Source: Polyangiaceae bacterium (GTDB lineage: Bacteria; Myxococcota_A; Polyangia; Polyangiales; Polyangiaceae). Taken from it: DNA of 64,000 bases. The stretch is from positions 37,353 to 101,352 of the forward strand of contig JANXOF010000030.1 in NCBI GenBank assembly GCA_025353725.1, read 5' to 3'. The position numbers and the translations under genes are program-made. Below are positions 44,998 to 54,428 of this stretch, one piece after another (position 1 is the first letter of the stretch; each line of letters begins with the position of its first letter). Below the pieces are notes generated by a model, which was given only the letters and a program-made list of their open reading frames with translations, did no database searches and had not been told where the DNA came from.

Positions 44998-46734
44998 TTA
45001 GAGCGTTTTGAGGTATTCGAGAAGTGCGTCGCGCGAAGTCGTGTCGCGCGTGAAGTCGATCGCTTTACCGTCGATTCCCACGTATTCCGTGTGTCCCGCG
45101 TTGCTGAATCCCGCTTTCGAGGTATCAAACAAGGTCGTGTTCGGACCTTGTTTTTTCGATTCGAATCCGACCTCGACTTGGTCGTAGGCCAGGTTTCCAC
45201 GGACGAACGTAGCGGCTCGTTTCGAGGGTTCGAGGACCTGTGCGAGCGTCGGTACGGAGCCGTTGTGCATGTAGGGCGCGCGCGCCCAGATTCCGTCGAG
45301 GGGCAACGCTAGGTACGTGTTTGGAATCGTCACTGCGCGACCCGATGGCGCCGAACACTTCCGCCCGGGCTCTCGTTCCGAGGGCGGGCATGCCGAGACC
45401 ATCGCCGCTCCGAGCGCTTTGCGCGAAGTCTCGGTAAGTCCCCCCGCTCGATTCGGATCTGTCCCGAGATCATATCCCTTGTTCGGACTACTATCGTGGC
45501 ATGTTCCGCACGCAGCCGCGTAGATATCCTTTCCGCGTGCGAGCTTTGATCCATCGATAGCAAAAGGGTAAACCGGAGAAGGGAGATGGCTGAGGAATCG
45601 GGTCGTAGCCTCGGCGTTTTTATAGTCGACGAGTGCGGCAGACCCAATGACTCCGATCTCGGCGCCGAGGTTTCGCAGGAGGGGGTCTGCGATACTTCCG
45701 TCCCATTGGCCTGCGGGCCGCTGACCCTGCAGCCATACGCTCATGATGTCGACAGTGGCAGGTTTTGCCGGTAGGTAGCTCCGTAGAATCGACTCCTTCT
45801 CGCGGCCTTCCGGCATGTTCTTGACGCTGTCCGGAATGAGTCCGAGCACGAGCGTGCCGAACGCCTCGACTTGCCCCGGGGCACCGCCCGTGACCAGAGC
45901 ACTTACGTCCTTGCCCGACGCCCCGCTCCATTGGAGGTTGTACGTTCTTTGTGTCACGAATTCGTGGATGCCTTTAGCCTTGGCGCTGGCTTTTGTTGTC
46001 ATCTCTTCAAGAATCGCCGACATCCTAACTTTGAATAGTGCGACATCCGCGAGCTGCTTCACCGGGTTTCCTGGGTAAAGCCACTCGCCGCGTTGCGCAT
46101 CGAGCGCTGCCTGAAAGTTTGCGGGCGTGAAGCGGGGGTCTTGCGCCGTTCGAGTGACGTGATGGCGCCACGCGGCAGCGTCGAAGGTTTGAGAGGGCGC
46201 CCCGATGGAGTAGCGAATCGCGCCGCTGTCGTCTTTGACGCGGCCCGTATGACAAGCTGCGCAGGTGATGTTGACGAGACCCATCGTTGGTATTTCGACA
46301 GGGCCAACCTTCATTTTTTTGTCGACCCACCCAAGTCCATACGGAAGTCCGAAGGTCTCCCTGGGAATCGCATTGGACGTTCTTCGTAGGTCTCCTTTCG
46401 CTGGTGAGCCTGTAGGAGCCGCGAAAAGACCGATTTTGTCGAGGTAATTAGATTGTGGACCCCAGAGCTCGGGCATGACCGCGGGCAGCAGCTTGAAAAC
46501 GACAAAGGGAATTCCCGCGTCTCCGAGCGGGACGTCGCGAAACCAGTGAAGGTCGTCTTGATTTTCGCTCCAGAACTTCGTCACGGCGTCCTCGCGACGA
46601 CTCCGTTCGGCCCAGGAGTCCCCGGCGAGGTCGTGCTCGGCTTCTGCGCTCTCGAAGCCGGCCGACGTGCACGCGGCGAAGCCAGCGGCGCTGAGAAAAA
46701 CCAGGAAACTCGTGGTGCGGCGAAGGGAAGGCAT
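44998..46734 (-). CDS. Di-heme cytochrome c, RoxA/peroxidase-like
   Basis: A 578-residue exported protein with lipobox-like AGFAACTS. Two heme c sites are seen: CAACHTG near residue 159 and CGTCHDS near 410. The C-terminal APYMHNGSVPTLAQVLEP stretch is typical of di-heme peroxidase and rubber-oxygenase (RoxA/RoxB) relatives. Members cleave peroxides or polyisoprene; which one cannot be read here. Located in the periplasm or outer membrane. It is flanked by the decayed surface-protein fragment and the deacetylase gene, and all three are on the same strand. Confidence 0.85.
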   Translation of the reverse strand: MPSLRRTTSFLVFLSAAGFAACTSAGFESAEAEHDLAGDSWAERSRREDAVTKFWSENQDDLHWFRDVPLGDAGIPFVVFKLLPAVMPELWGPQSNYLDKIGLFAAPTGSPAKGDLRRTSNAIPRETFGLPYGLGWVDKKMKVGPVEIPTMGLVNITCAACHTGRVKDDSGAIRYSIGAPSQTFDAAAWRHHVTRTAQDPRFTPANFQAALDAQRGEWLYPGNPVKQLADVALFKVRMSAILEEMTTKASAKAKGIHEFVTQRTYNLQWSGASGKDVSALVTGGAPGQVEAFGTLVLGLIPDSVKNMPEGREKESILRSYLPAKPATVDIMSVWLQGQRPAGQWDGSIADPLLRNLGAEIGVIGSAALVDYKNAEATTRFLSHLPSPVYPFAIDGSKLARGKDIYAAACGTCHDSSPNKGYDLGTDPNRAGGLTETSRKALGAAMVSACPPSEREPGRKCSAPSGRAVTIPNTYLALPLDGIWARAPYMHNGSVPTLAQVLEPSKRAATFVRGNLAYDQVEVGFESKKQGPNTTLFDTSKAGFSNAGHTEYVGIDGKAIDFTRDTTSRDALLEYLKTL

Positions 46735-46841
46735 GTGGTAGAGCTACGCACATGTCGTGCCCAAGAGCCCAGCTGGGTCGACACCATGAAAGGTTGCCAA
46801 TTTGCGGTTAGGCAGGGCGGCCGGCGACCCAAGGTTGGCTC

Positions 46842-46867
46842 GCGGGAGATCCACCAGGCTCTCCCGC
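46842..46867. terminator. 8-bp perfect hairpin beside deacetylase gene
   Basis: GCGGGAGA and TCTCCCGC flank a 10-base loop, immediately past the stop of the polysaccharide deacetylase gene on the minus strand. No U-tract follows. It may terminate the deacetylase transcript. Confidence 0.4.
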
Positions 46868-46873
46868 AGGGAA

Positions 46874-47974
46874 TCAGTCGCACAAGTGTTCGAGTTGCAT
46901 TTCGAGTGCGTTTAGGTAACTGCCGTCCGCTGCGTCTGCCGGTGAGATATGGCCCGAGTAAAGAGCTGCGTCGGCGACAATCGCCGCATCGACGCTTCGG
47001 GTGGAGACGGCCTCGCATAGCGAGCCACCCGTCGGGATGCCTTCGCCCTTCAGCTCCCCACGGAACGCTAGAAACGAGAGGTCGAACGGCGTGGCTTCGA
47101 ACGCGGCTCGCGGCGGCGTCGGCCGTGGAGCCGTAGGAGCGACGGCGCTCGGGCGCCCGCCCGCGTTTCGCGAGGCGCTTGCTATGGCGCGTGAGGCGTC
47201 CAGGCGAGCGAACGCGAAGCCGCGCGCGCGCAGTCGCGGGACGAGCCAGCGTACGAGGTCGTACGTCGTATCGTGGACGTCGTGCATCAAGATAGCGCCG
47301 CGCCCTACCTTGGTTATTTCATTAATGTAGCCGCGACCACACGCCTCGATCGAGGTGCCCGTCTGCCAGCAATTCCAGTCCATCGACGTACGATTCGAGA
47401 ACGTACCGCCTGCGGTCCAATGGACGTGGCCTACGTAGCGACCGAGACCTGCGCGATTGAGTTTAGCTTCGACGTCGCTGTCCCAGATGCCTTGTGGAGC
47501 GCGAAAAAAGAACATGTTGTCGGTCACGAAGGGGGCGATAACGGCGTCGGTTTTACCTACCTCGCTCACCGGATCGGACGATTCCGTAATCACGGGATGC
47601 GTGAACGTGTGATTGGCCACGAGGTGGCCCATCGACGTTAGCTTCGCGAGGACGTCTTCTTTCCCCACCGCCGTGCTGCCAATGACGAAGAACGTGGCGT
47701 GAATTCCCTGCCCGCGGAGGTACTCCGCAAGCGCCACCGTGTTCGTTCCTGGGCCGTCGTCGAAGGTCAAGGACAGGACGTGATCCGGCAAGTCGGATCC
47801 ATCGAGCGCGGCATCCCCCTGGAGCGCGCTTTCACTTTCGCGCGCCTCCGGGGTTGCCGACGCCGATCCGCAGCCCACGGTTGCCGCACCCATCGTGAGA
47901 GCCGCGACCGCGGCGGAGCCACCTAAAGCAAAAAGAATTCGAGGTTTTAGCGTGGCAAACGACGTCAGGCGCAT
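46874..47974 (-). CDS. Polysaccharide deacetylase (NodB-fold, CE4)
   Basis: A 366-residue exported protein. The N-terminus has a signal segment ending in ATVGCG, a lipoprotein-like site. CE4 motif 1 is LTFDDGPG (about 66-73) and the metal-binding HTFTHP motif 2 is near 122, with FFRAPQG (motif 3) near 155 and ILMHDVHD (motif 5) near 225. It removes acetyl groups from N-acetylglucosamine polymers such as peptidoglycan or exopolysaccharide. A C-terminal region (about 270-366) beyond the NodB domain is not recognised. Confidence 0.92.
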   Translation of the reverse strand: MRLTSFATLKPRILFALGGSAAVAALTMGAATVGCGSASATPEARESESALQGDAALDGSDLPDHVLSLTFDDGPGTNTVALAEYLRGQGIHATFFVIGSTAVGKEDVLAKLTSMGHLVANHTFTHPVITESSDPVSEVGKTDAVIAPFVTDNMFFFRAPQGIWDSDVEAKLNRAGLGRYVGHVHWTAGGTFSNRTSMDWNCWQTGTSIEACGRGYINEITKVGRGAILMHDVHDTTYDLVRWLVPRLRARGFAFARLDASRAIASASRNAGGRPSAVAPTAPRPTPPRAAFEATPFDLSFLAFRGELKGEGIPTGGSLCEAVSTRSVDAAIVADAALYSGHISPADAADGSYLNALEMQLEHLCD

Positions 47975-48137
47975 CGTTCAGTCTCTGACACATCCCACAA
48001 GCGCAGCAACCTCGGGTCGACCTCGCCTCCAGGCCGTCGACGCCCCAGGCACCCGGAGACGAGGGCGAGTTGCTCGAAACAAGTGACGCGCCGCGCCACA
48101 TTCTCTATCCTACGCATCCCTTCAGGAGGCCTCCCCA

Positions 48138-49445
48138 GTGAGCGAAAAAGTAGAAATCAAGCTCAGCGATAGCGGCACATCGTTTGAGGCGCCCGTTGTG
48201 GTGGGAACGGAAAACGAGCGCGCCATCGACATCGCGAATCTGCGAGCGAAGACGGGGCTCGTGACTCTCGACCCGGCGTTCATGAACACGGCGTCGACAA
48301 AAAGTGCGATCACGTTCCTCGATGGCGAGAAGGGAATCCTTCGCTACCGGGGCTACCCGATTGAGCAAATCGCCGAGAAATCTCGGTTCGTCGAGACCTC
48401 CTATCTTTTGATTTACGGCGAACTGCCGACTCAAGCCGAGCTTGACAAGTTCTCGAACAACTTGACGCGCCATTCGCTGATTCACGAGGACATGAAGCAC
48501 TTTTTCGACGGCTTTCCGTCGACGGCTCACCCGATGGCCGTGCTGTCGTCGATGGTGTGTTCGCTCTCGACTTACTACCCGGAGGAGCACGACATCAACG
48601 ACAAGGAGAAGCTCGACATTACGATCGCGCGGCTCATATCGAAGGTGCGGACCATCGCGGCGTACGCCTACAAGCGGTCGATCGGCCAGCCGTTCGTTTA
48701 CCCCCGTAACGACCTTAAGTACGCGGCGAACTTCCTTCACATGATGTTCGCGGTTCCGTCCGAGCCCTACCAGCTCGACCCGGAAATCGAGACCGCAATG
48801 AACCTCTTGTTCATCCTGCACGCCGATCACGAGCAAAATTGCTCGACCTCGACAGTGCGTCTTGTCGGAAGCTCGCGGGCCAATCTCTTCGCGTCTGTCG
48901 CCGCCGGGATCCTCGCTCTTTGGGGACCGCTTCATGGCGGGGCAAACCAAGAAGTCATCGAAATGCTCGAGCAAATCAAGAGCGACGGCGGCGACGTGAA
49001 GAAGTACGTCGAGCTCGCAAAAGACAAGAACTCGAACTTCCGCCTCATGGGCTTCGGGCACCGCGTTTACAAGAATTTCGACCCCCGGGCGAAGATCATC
49101 AAGGAGACCGCGGACAAGGTTCTTGCCAAGCTCGGCATCCAAGATCCGCTTCTCGACATTGCGAAGGAGCTCGAGGAGGCGGCGCTGAAAGACAGCTACT
49201 TCGTCGAGCGAAAGCTTTACCCGAACGTCGACTTTTACTCGGGCATCATCTACCGCGCGCTCGGGTTCCCGACGAGCATGTTCACCGTGCTCTTCGCCAT
49301 TGGTCGCCTCCCCGGATGGATCGCCCACTGGAAGGAGATGATGGAAGACCCGACGACGAAGATTGGTCGCCCGCGGCAGATTTACACCGGCGCGACGGCG
49401 CGCTCGTACCTGCCCATCGAGCAGCGCGTGAGCGCCTCGAAGTAG
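48138..49445 (+). CDS. gltA: Citrate synthase
   Basis: A 435-residue type II citrate synthase. It condenses oxaloacetate and acetyl-CoA to citrate at the entry of the TCA cycle. Catalytic residues: His in [13 protein letters not shown] (about 268), His in [13 protein letters not shown] (about 307) and Asp in YPNVDFYSG (about 364). The N-terminal [20 protein letters not shown] domain is that of hexameric enzymes. It starts with GTG at 48138, supported by AGGAGG nine bases upstream. The large open frame on the opposite strand is only a shadow of its codon bias. Confidence 0.97.
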   Translation: MSEKVEIKLSDSGTSFEAPVVVGTENERAIDIANLRAKTGLVTLDPAFMNTASTKSAITFLDGEKGILRYRGYPIEQIAEKSRFVETSYLLIYGELPTQAELDKFSNNLTRHSLIHEDMKHFFDGFPSTAHPMAVLSSMVCSLSTYYPEEHDINDKEKLDITIARLISKVRTIAAYAYKRSIGQPFVYPRNDLKYAANFLHMMFAVPSEPYQLDPEIETAMNLLFILHADHEQNCSTSTVRLVGSSRANLFASVAAGILALWGPLHGGANQEVIEMLEQIKSDGGDVKKYVELAKDKNSNFRLMGFGHRVYKNFDPRAKIIKETADKVLAKLGIQDPLLDIAKELEEAALKDSYFVERKLYPNVDFYSGIIYRALGFPTSMFTVLFAIGRLPGWIAHWKEMMEDPTTKIGRPRQIYTGATARSYLPIEQRVSASK

Positions 49446-49470
49446 CGCGGGGTCGCGCCTCGGCTTGGGG

Positions 49471-50418
49471 TCACTGCGGCCCCAAGAACGGCGCAAACTG
49501 GTGTGCTATCCACTCTCCCGCGAAGAGAAGCTCGAGGCAGCCGAGAATGAGGAACGGGCCGAACGGTAAGCGTGGCCCGGCGTTCTCCGTGAGCGGATCG
49601 TCGGCGAGCGCTCGTTTCGCTTCTTCATCGCCTTCTGCGGCGAGTTTTTCGAGTTCCTGGATGTCGTCTTTCACGGCGTCCGGAAGGTCGGGCGTAATGC
49701 CAAGTACCTTCAATACGAGTGCATAAAGGCTCCCTTGCATGGCGCCCGCGAAGAGCACGAAGGCTGCGCCCTCCCAGCCGAACCACGCGCCGGCTAGGGC
49801 AAGCAGTTTGGCGTCCCCCATGCCCATGCCGGTGCGCCCTAGCAGGCGCTTGTAGAGGAATGTGAACGGGAACCACACGCCGAAAAAGCCCAAGGCCGCA
49901 CCGGCAAGCGAGTGCGTAAAAGGAAGACCTCGCAGCGTCGCGGTCGCGAGGCCAATGAGGGTGCCGCCGTAGGTGATCGAGTCGGGGAGAAACATGTGCT
50001 CCGCGTCGATGAATGCGGCGGCCAGCAAGCCGAGACAGAGCGCAAAGTCCGCGGTGTATACCGCAAGTGCGCGCGTCGCAGGGGTGGCGTCGGGCATCTT
50101 GAGGATCACGGCCTCGAGCACCGCGAGCGAGAGCAAGCCGCCAAGAAGCTCGACCATCGGGTAACGCGGGCTCATCCGCGAGCCACAACACCGCGCCCGC
50201 CCGCGAAGCAGGAGGTACGAAAACACGGGCACATTGTCGTACCCCGCGATGGGTTTGCCGCATCCGGGGCAGTGCGAAGCGGGCCGAACGACGCTCATTT
50301 CGCGGGGGACGCGGTAGATGACGACGTTGAGGAAGCTGCCCCAGAGGAGCCCAAAGAGACCCACAAACCCGCGGAGAATCCAGACTGGAAACCACGCGTA
50401 GACCTCAGCCAGTGTCAT
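49471..50418 (-). CDS. pilD: Prepilin peptidase (PilD-type)
   Basis: A 315-residue membrane peptidase/methylase that cleaves leaders of type IV pilins or type II secretion pseudopilins. GSFLNVVIYRVPREM precedes the zinc-binding CPGCGKP (about residue 50) and RCCGSRMSPRYPMVELL. The aspartyl residues are in DAEHMFLPD (about 139) and GMGDAKL (about 199). The second Cys pair reads ARCCG rather than the usual CxxCG, so one Cys of the four-Cys zinc site is displaced. ATG 50418 starts the cytoplasmic N-terminal helix. A C-terminal acidic extension of about 70 residues (DDIQELEKLAAEGDEEAKRA) is longer than usual. Confidence 0.92.
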   Translation of the reverse strand: MTLAEVYAWFPVWILRGFVGLFGLLWGSFLNVVIYRVPREMSVVRPASHCPGCGKPIAGYDNVPVFSYLLLRGRARCCGSRMSPRYPMVELLGGLLSLAVLEAVILKMPDATPATRALAVYTADFALCLGLLAAAFIDAEHMFLPDSITYGGTLIGLATATLRGLPFTHSLAGAALGFFGVWFPFTFLYKRLLGRTGMGMGDAKLLALAGAWFGWEGAAFVLFAGAMQGSLYALVLKVLGITPDLPDAVKDDIQELEKLAAEGDEEAKRALADDPLTENAGPRLPFGPFLILGCLELLFAGEWIAHQFAPFLGPQ

Positions 50419-50489
50419 AAGGGCCTTGAGCGTAACATTCGCGCGGTGCGGGTCGCGAACTCGCTGGAGAGTGATAGGTTGCAGGCGCC

Positions 50490-51164
50490 GTGATCCTCGA
50501 AATAAGCCCCCAACATCCTGAGCCTCGAAAAATCCGACGCGCCGTCGACGCGCTGATCGCAGGTGAGGTGATAGCTTACCCAACTGACACCGTGTACGGG
50601 CTCGGCTGCGACCTCACGAACAAGAAGGCGGTCGATAGGCTCTATCAAATCAAAGGGATGGATCGCGCGCAGCCGCTCGCGTTCATTTGCCCTGATCTCT
50701 CGGAAATTGCGCGTTATGCGGTGGTCGACAATCAGGTGTACCGCGTCTTGCGACGGTTTCTTCCAGGACCCTATTGCTTCATTCTCGAAGCGACGCGTGA
50801 AGTCCCGCGCCTGCTTCAAACCAAGCGGAAGACCATCGGCATTCGGGTACCGCATCACGCCGTGGCGACGGCCATCGTCAAAGAGCTGGGGCGGCCGCTC
50901 ATCTCGACGACGGCGCAGCGCGCGGGCTTCGATGTTCACGTCGACCCGAGCGAAATCGACGAAGACTTCAAAGGATTGGGTCTCGTCATCGATTCGGGAG
51001 CGGGCGGCGTCGTGCCCACCACCGTCATCGACCTCACGGTGTCGCCCCCGGTGATTGTTCGCGAGGGAGCAGGCGCGATTGAGGACTTCCTCGAAGAGAC
51101 GCCGCGTTCCCTTCGCGGAGTTCGCGTGGCGATGAAGCAGCTCGACGAAGACCTTCGCGACTAG
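50490..51164 (+). CDS. Sua5/YciO/YrdC-family protein
   Basis: A 224-residue protein. The family core is AGEVIAYPTDTVYGLGCDL, then QIKGMDRAQPLAFICPD, and RKTIGIRVPHH. The TKRKTIGIRVP stretch is typical of the YciO branch. Threonylcarbamoyl-AMP synthases of this fold make the intermediate for t6A tRNA modification; YciO members have weaker or unclear activity. Starts with GTG at 50490. Divergent from pilD. Confidence 0.9.
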   Translation: MILEISPQHPEPRKIRRAVDALIAGEVIAYPTDTVYGLGCDLTNKKAVDRLYQIKGMDRAQPLAFICPDLSEIARYAVVDNQVYRVLRRFLPGPYCFILEATREVPRLLQTKRKTIGIRVPHHAVATAIVKELGRPLISTTAQRAGFDVHVDPSEIDEDFKGLGLVIDSGAGGVVPTTVIDLTVSPPVIVREGAGAIEDFLEETPRSLRGVRVAMKQLDEDLRD

Positions 51165-51241
51165 CTCGCGTCGAATTGGCTAACGACCCAAGCATTGACG
51201 CCGCTGCTGACCGTGACGCGAGGAAGTCGCTCGACGACCGA

Positions 51242-51631
51242 CTATACGCCAATGACTTCGAGCATCGTTTCCAATCCAATAAAGTCTTTCGGATTGCGCG
51301 TGTAGAGCGGTAAATCTAATACGGAAGCGGTGGCAGCAATCATAAGGTCGAGGCGTCGTGGACGCGGACTTCTTCCCGCAGCCCTTAGAAGCGCGGCAAG
51401 TTGGCCGTAGCGCCGAGCGGCATCATCATCGAACGGAATCGCTTGAAATCGATGCTCGATATCTTGCAAGTCGGCCATCCGGGCCGCGCGCTCTGCCGGA
51501 TCCCTAGCTGCCGCCGGACCGTCGGACAACTCCGCCAAAGTGACCGCGGTAATCGCCGGCTGCGAGGGTAGCTGGCTCGGATCGATCTTGCGTAAGTCGA
51601 CGATGACTGACGTATCCACGATAGCGCGCAT
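51242..51631 (-). CDS. vapC: VapC-like PIN-domain toxin
   Basis: A 129-residue PIN-domain ribonuclease. Acidic residues expected at the metal site: the first Asp in AIVDTSVIVDL (about 6), Glu in LAELSDGP (about 38), then Asp in RLDLMIAATA (about 98), with TRNPKDF at the C-terminus. It would cut tRNA or mRNA when free of its antitoxin. The ATG at 51631 overlaps the TAA of the frame that carries the antitoxin's C-terminus, the usual coupling in such pairs. The antitoxin is frameshifted (next entry). Confidence 0.85.
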   Translation of the reverse strand: MRAIVDTSVIVDLRKIDPSQLPSQPAITAVTLAELSDGPAAARDPAERAARMADLQDIEHRFQAIPFDDDAARRYGQLAALLRAAGRSPRPRRLDLMIAATASVLDLPLYTRNPKDFIGLETMLEVIGV

Positions 51632-51886
51632 TAAAGACGGTCTCCTTCGTCGCCAAAGAATTCGTCTTGGTCTTTGCGAAATTCTGCGTAGGTCGTGGCC
51701 TCCACGCTGACTGTTGAAGGCCTCCAGAAGCTCACCCAGCGGCACGAACGTCCGCCGTTTCACAATGGGACGAACCTCGGCGATGGCCGTGCAGTTACGC
51801 GAAATAAGTATCGTTTCCCCTGCTTCGACAGCGTCGAGCACGGAGGCGGAGGAATTTCGGAAGACGCGCGTTGTCCCCGGCCTCAC
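51631..51886 (-). pseudogene. vapB: VapB/Phd-type antitoxin with frameshift
   Basis: The N-terminal part (FRNSSASVLDAVEAGETILI, IAEVRPIVKRR, FVPLGELLEAFNS) is a Phd/YefM-like DNA-binding and dimerisation domain. The expected toxin-binding tail (TTYAEFRKDQDEFFGDEGDRL-like) is in a different frame, ending at TAA 51631-51633. The switch falls between about 51690 and 51715, near the FNSQRGGHD/FNSVSVEAT junction, and needs one base. It starts with GTG at 51886; the upstream context is weak. A sequencing error, a true mutation, or a programmed shift are all possible. Confidence 0.7.
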
Positions 51887-52078
51887 CTGAGCGTCACAGC
51901 GCAGCGTGCTACGGCGAGCTACTTCAGATGCCTTCTAAATCGAACTCCCTCGCGTGCTGGTGGATCGGCGCGGCCCCGGGCTACGGAGGCGACTCGGTCG
52001 ATAGCCGGCGATTCTTCAAAGATAGCCTGAAAAGCGACAGCTCCTTACGTTGGCTTACCTCTTGAACCCGAGCGCCGC

Positions 52079-53206
52079 ATGAAAGCGATTCGGTGGGGTT
52101 TCCCCGTGGTTCTTGCGTGTGTAGGGTTGCCGGCTTGTGCGACGGAAGCACCGCCCGCCACCCAGGGCGCGGACGTGGTCGGGGCGACGGCTCCCGTGCC
52201 GTTCTGCGCGCGCGACCGCGCAGACGTTAGCGCGTCAACTGGAATGACTCGCACGCAGTATTGGGGACGGGGCGAAGTCCAACAAGGGATTCGGCACGTA
52301 CTGAAATCTCCTGCGTTCGGGTGCACACCGCATAGCGCTTACCTGGTGGCCTATGCCGCAATGACGAAAGCTCGCGATGAGGCGCGCTGTGCAGACGGCG
52401 ACGCGATGAAACCGAAAACGCTCCTCGACACACGGCTTAACGACGCCCTCGCGGACATGATGACGCGAAACTACGTTCAGATTGTCGAGGGATGCCGCAC
52501 GCGCGAATCCAAGACCGTGAGTAGCGGAGCCGACGTGAACGGCGCCTTTTGCGCCATGCATAAGCGGGCCGAAGACGAAAACTGGACGGCACTTCGCGTG
52601 GCGATGGGGGGCACGGCTCACTACCTTTCTACGCACATTGCCCTCGCGCTCTCTGCGCTCCCGCATATCGATGACTTATGGGTCGGAACCGGCGTCGATA
52701 CGCTTGAGGCGCGTATTGAAAAAGTGCGCGAATACCGAGATGTCTACCAGTCGTTTAATTCGTTTTTGGGGCAAAAGTTGACCACTGTAGCTGGGTCGCT
52801 CGAGACGTCAGGGCTGACAGCGCCAAGCTTCGGATCGCACGTCTTTCAAATCGGAGCGGAGGTGACTCAATCTTTGTCGCTCGCGACAGGCGTGTTCGGC
52901 AACCGGCGCGACGTCGCGTTCGATGCCGCGCTTCGTCTAGCGGCGCTCCTTCCACCCGGAACTCACCCTTGGACGGTCAAGGGCCCGGACGGTCGTATGC
53001 ATATGCGCGCGAGTGTGGCCGACGCGCCGGCGTTCCCGCGTGACACCGCGCTCGAGCAGGAGCTCGAAGGACTTGCGCGCGAGGGCGATAGGTTTGAAGC
53101 CGCGCTCAGCAATCCGCTTATGCAGCTTTTTGGTAGCCACACGTTTCGCAGTCTCGAGGATCCGGAAAGCAAGCGCGCGTGCGAGGCGAAATTGGCGTTG
53201 TACTAA
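52079..53206 (+). CDS. Lipoprotein of unknown function
   Basis: A 375-residue protein with a good signal peptide ending in GLPACATE. The mature protein is mainly helical, with a few Cys (PFCARD, AFGCTP, ARCADG, EGCRTR, AFCAMH, RACEA) that could form disulfides. I recognise no family or motif. It is followed 23 bp later by the exporter gene, so the two may be cotranscribed. Confidence 0.75.
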   Translation: MKAIRWGFPVVLACVGLPACATEAPPATQGADVVGATAPVPFCARDRADVSASTGMTRTQYWGRGEVQQGIRHVLKSPAFGCTPHSAYLVAYAAMTKARDEARCADGDAMKPKTLLDTRLNDALADMMTRNYVQIVEGCRTRESKTVSSGADVNGAFCAMHKRAEDENWTALRVAMGGTAHYLSTHIALALSALPHIDDLWVGTGVDTLEARIEKVREYRDVYQSFNSFLGQKLTTVAGSLETSGLTAPSFGSHVFQIGAEVTQSLSLATGVFGNRRDVAFDAALRLAALLPPGTHPWTVKGPDGRMHMRASVADAPAFPRDTALEQELEGLAREGDRFEAALSNPLMQLFGSHTFRSLEDPESKRACEAKLALY

Positions 53207-53229
53207 AGCGTTTGGTCTAAGTTCCGCGC

Positions 53230-53982
53230 GTGCTTCCGCTGCAGATCACCGCGCTCTTGGCCGTTGCTGCGTTCGCCGCCGGTCTTGTCGACGCCATTGC
53301 GGGCGGCGGAGGGTTGCTGACGGTTCCGTCGCTCCTCGCCGCCGGATTACCGGTCCACGTTGCGCTTGCGACCAACAAGGGCCAGGCCGCGTTCGGCGCG
53401 GTGAGCTCTTTCGCCTCGTTTTGGTCGCGCGGAGGGATCGACCGAAAGCGCGCGCCGTGGGGCTTTGCGTTCGGGTTTGCCGGCTCGCTCGTAGGCGCCG
53501 GCGTGCTGCTGGTCGTCAAGCCCGAGCCACTCAAGCCTGTGATTCTCGTGCTCCTCGTGCTTGCCGCGACGTTCGTCGCGTGGCCCCGGAAGCCGCGCGA
53601 GGGCAGCGCGCACGCGTGGGCGATGTTCGCGCTTGTCCCTATCGCGTTTTCGCTCGGGTTTTACGACGGGTTTTTCGGCCCCGGGGTGGGCTCGATGCTC
53701 ATCGTGGCGTTCGTTTTGCTGTTTGGCGACAGCCTGACGCGCGCCTCAGGCAACGCCAAAGTCGTCAACCTCGCGTCGAACCTGGCGGCACTGATGCTCT
53801 TCGCATCCCGCGGCGCCGTACTTTGGCGCGTTGCACTTCCGATGGCCGCAGCGAACGCTGCCGGCGCGTTCGTGGGTGCGCGACTCGCGGTCAAACGCGG
53901 CGACAAGTTCGTTCGTGGCGTGGTCTTGGTCGTCGTAACAGCGCTCGTGATTAAGATCGCGCTCGACCTTTTGCGACGCTAA
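53230..53982 (+). CDS. TSUP-family (TauE/SafE) anion or sulfite exporter
   Basis: A 250-residue membrane protein with eight hydrophobic segments. The family pattern is visible twice: FAAGLVDAIAGGGGLLTVPSL near the start and GFYDGFFGPGVGSMLIVAF in the second half, the two inverted repeats of TSUP transporters. Members export sulfite, sulfonates or other small organosulfur anions. The substrate is not known. It starts with GTG at 53230. Confidence 0.92.
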   Translation: MLPLQITALLAVAAFAAGLVDAIAGGGGLLTVPSLLAAGLPVHVALATNKGQAAFGAVSSFASFWSRGGIDRKRAPWGFAFGFAGSLVGAGVLLVVKPEPLKPVILVLLVLAATFVAWPRKPREGSAHAWAMFALVPIAFSLGFYDGFFGPGVGSMLIVAFVLLFGDSLTRASGNAKVVNLASNLAALMLFASRGAVLWRVALPMAAANAAGAFVGARLAVKRGDKFVRGVVLVVVTALVIKIALDLLRR

Positions 53983-54428
53983 CTGCCGTATCGGCGACTC
54001 TTCGCCTGGCCGAGTTTTCGGAGATCTTCGACAATCTACTTCAGCCGAAGGACCTTTTAGTTGGCGGAATGAAGGTGTTCGCAGGTGCAGCCAAGCGCAT
54101 CCGGCAACGACTCGAAACAAACCTGGGCGGAAAGCCTGCACGGTAAGCAACTGTGGAGTCGTGTGCGCAATCTGAGCGAGTGCCAAATACATTCCTTGCG
54201 GGGAACTATTGAGCTTGACTACGTGCGCACAAGCGAGCGACCGTTTGGATTGGGGGGGAGTGGGCACAGCGAGGGACGTCAGGCTGACATTGGGCTCGTG
54301 CGTCCTGCGTGGGCGCGGCTGGCAGCCACGAGCTTAGGAATCTGCTCGCTCATTCAGAGTGCGCGCTGACACGTTGGACGAAGATTCGGCAGAAGATTTG
54401 TGTGCTGACCGCGTTTCGGAGGTGTGAA
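53983..54428. other. 446-bp region upstream of the cas operon
   Basis: The start of this region carries a short open stretch (from about 53982 to 54143; SEIFDNLLQPKDLLVGGMKV, then AAKRIRQRLE) ending in a TAA, with no start codon of its own that I can defend. It may be the tail of a decayed gene or a small peptide gene. The rest shows no convincing gene. A seven-G run lies near 54253. It should contain the cas promoter, which I could not place with confidence. Confidence 0.4.

Noticed and set aside
48105..49496. A 463-residue minus-strand open frame opposite citrate synthase
   Set aside because: It is a shadow of the strongly biased codon use of gltA on the other strand; no domain, no signal, no ribosome binding site.
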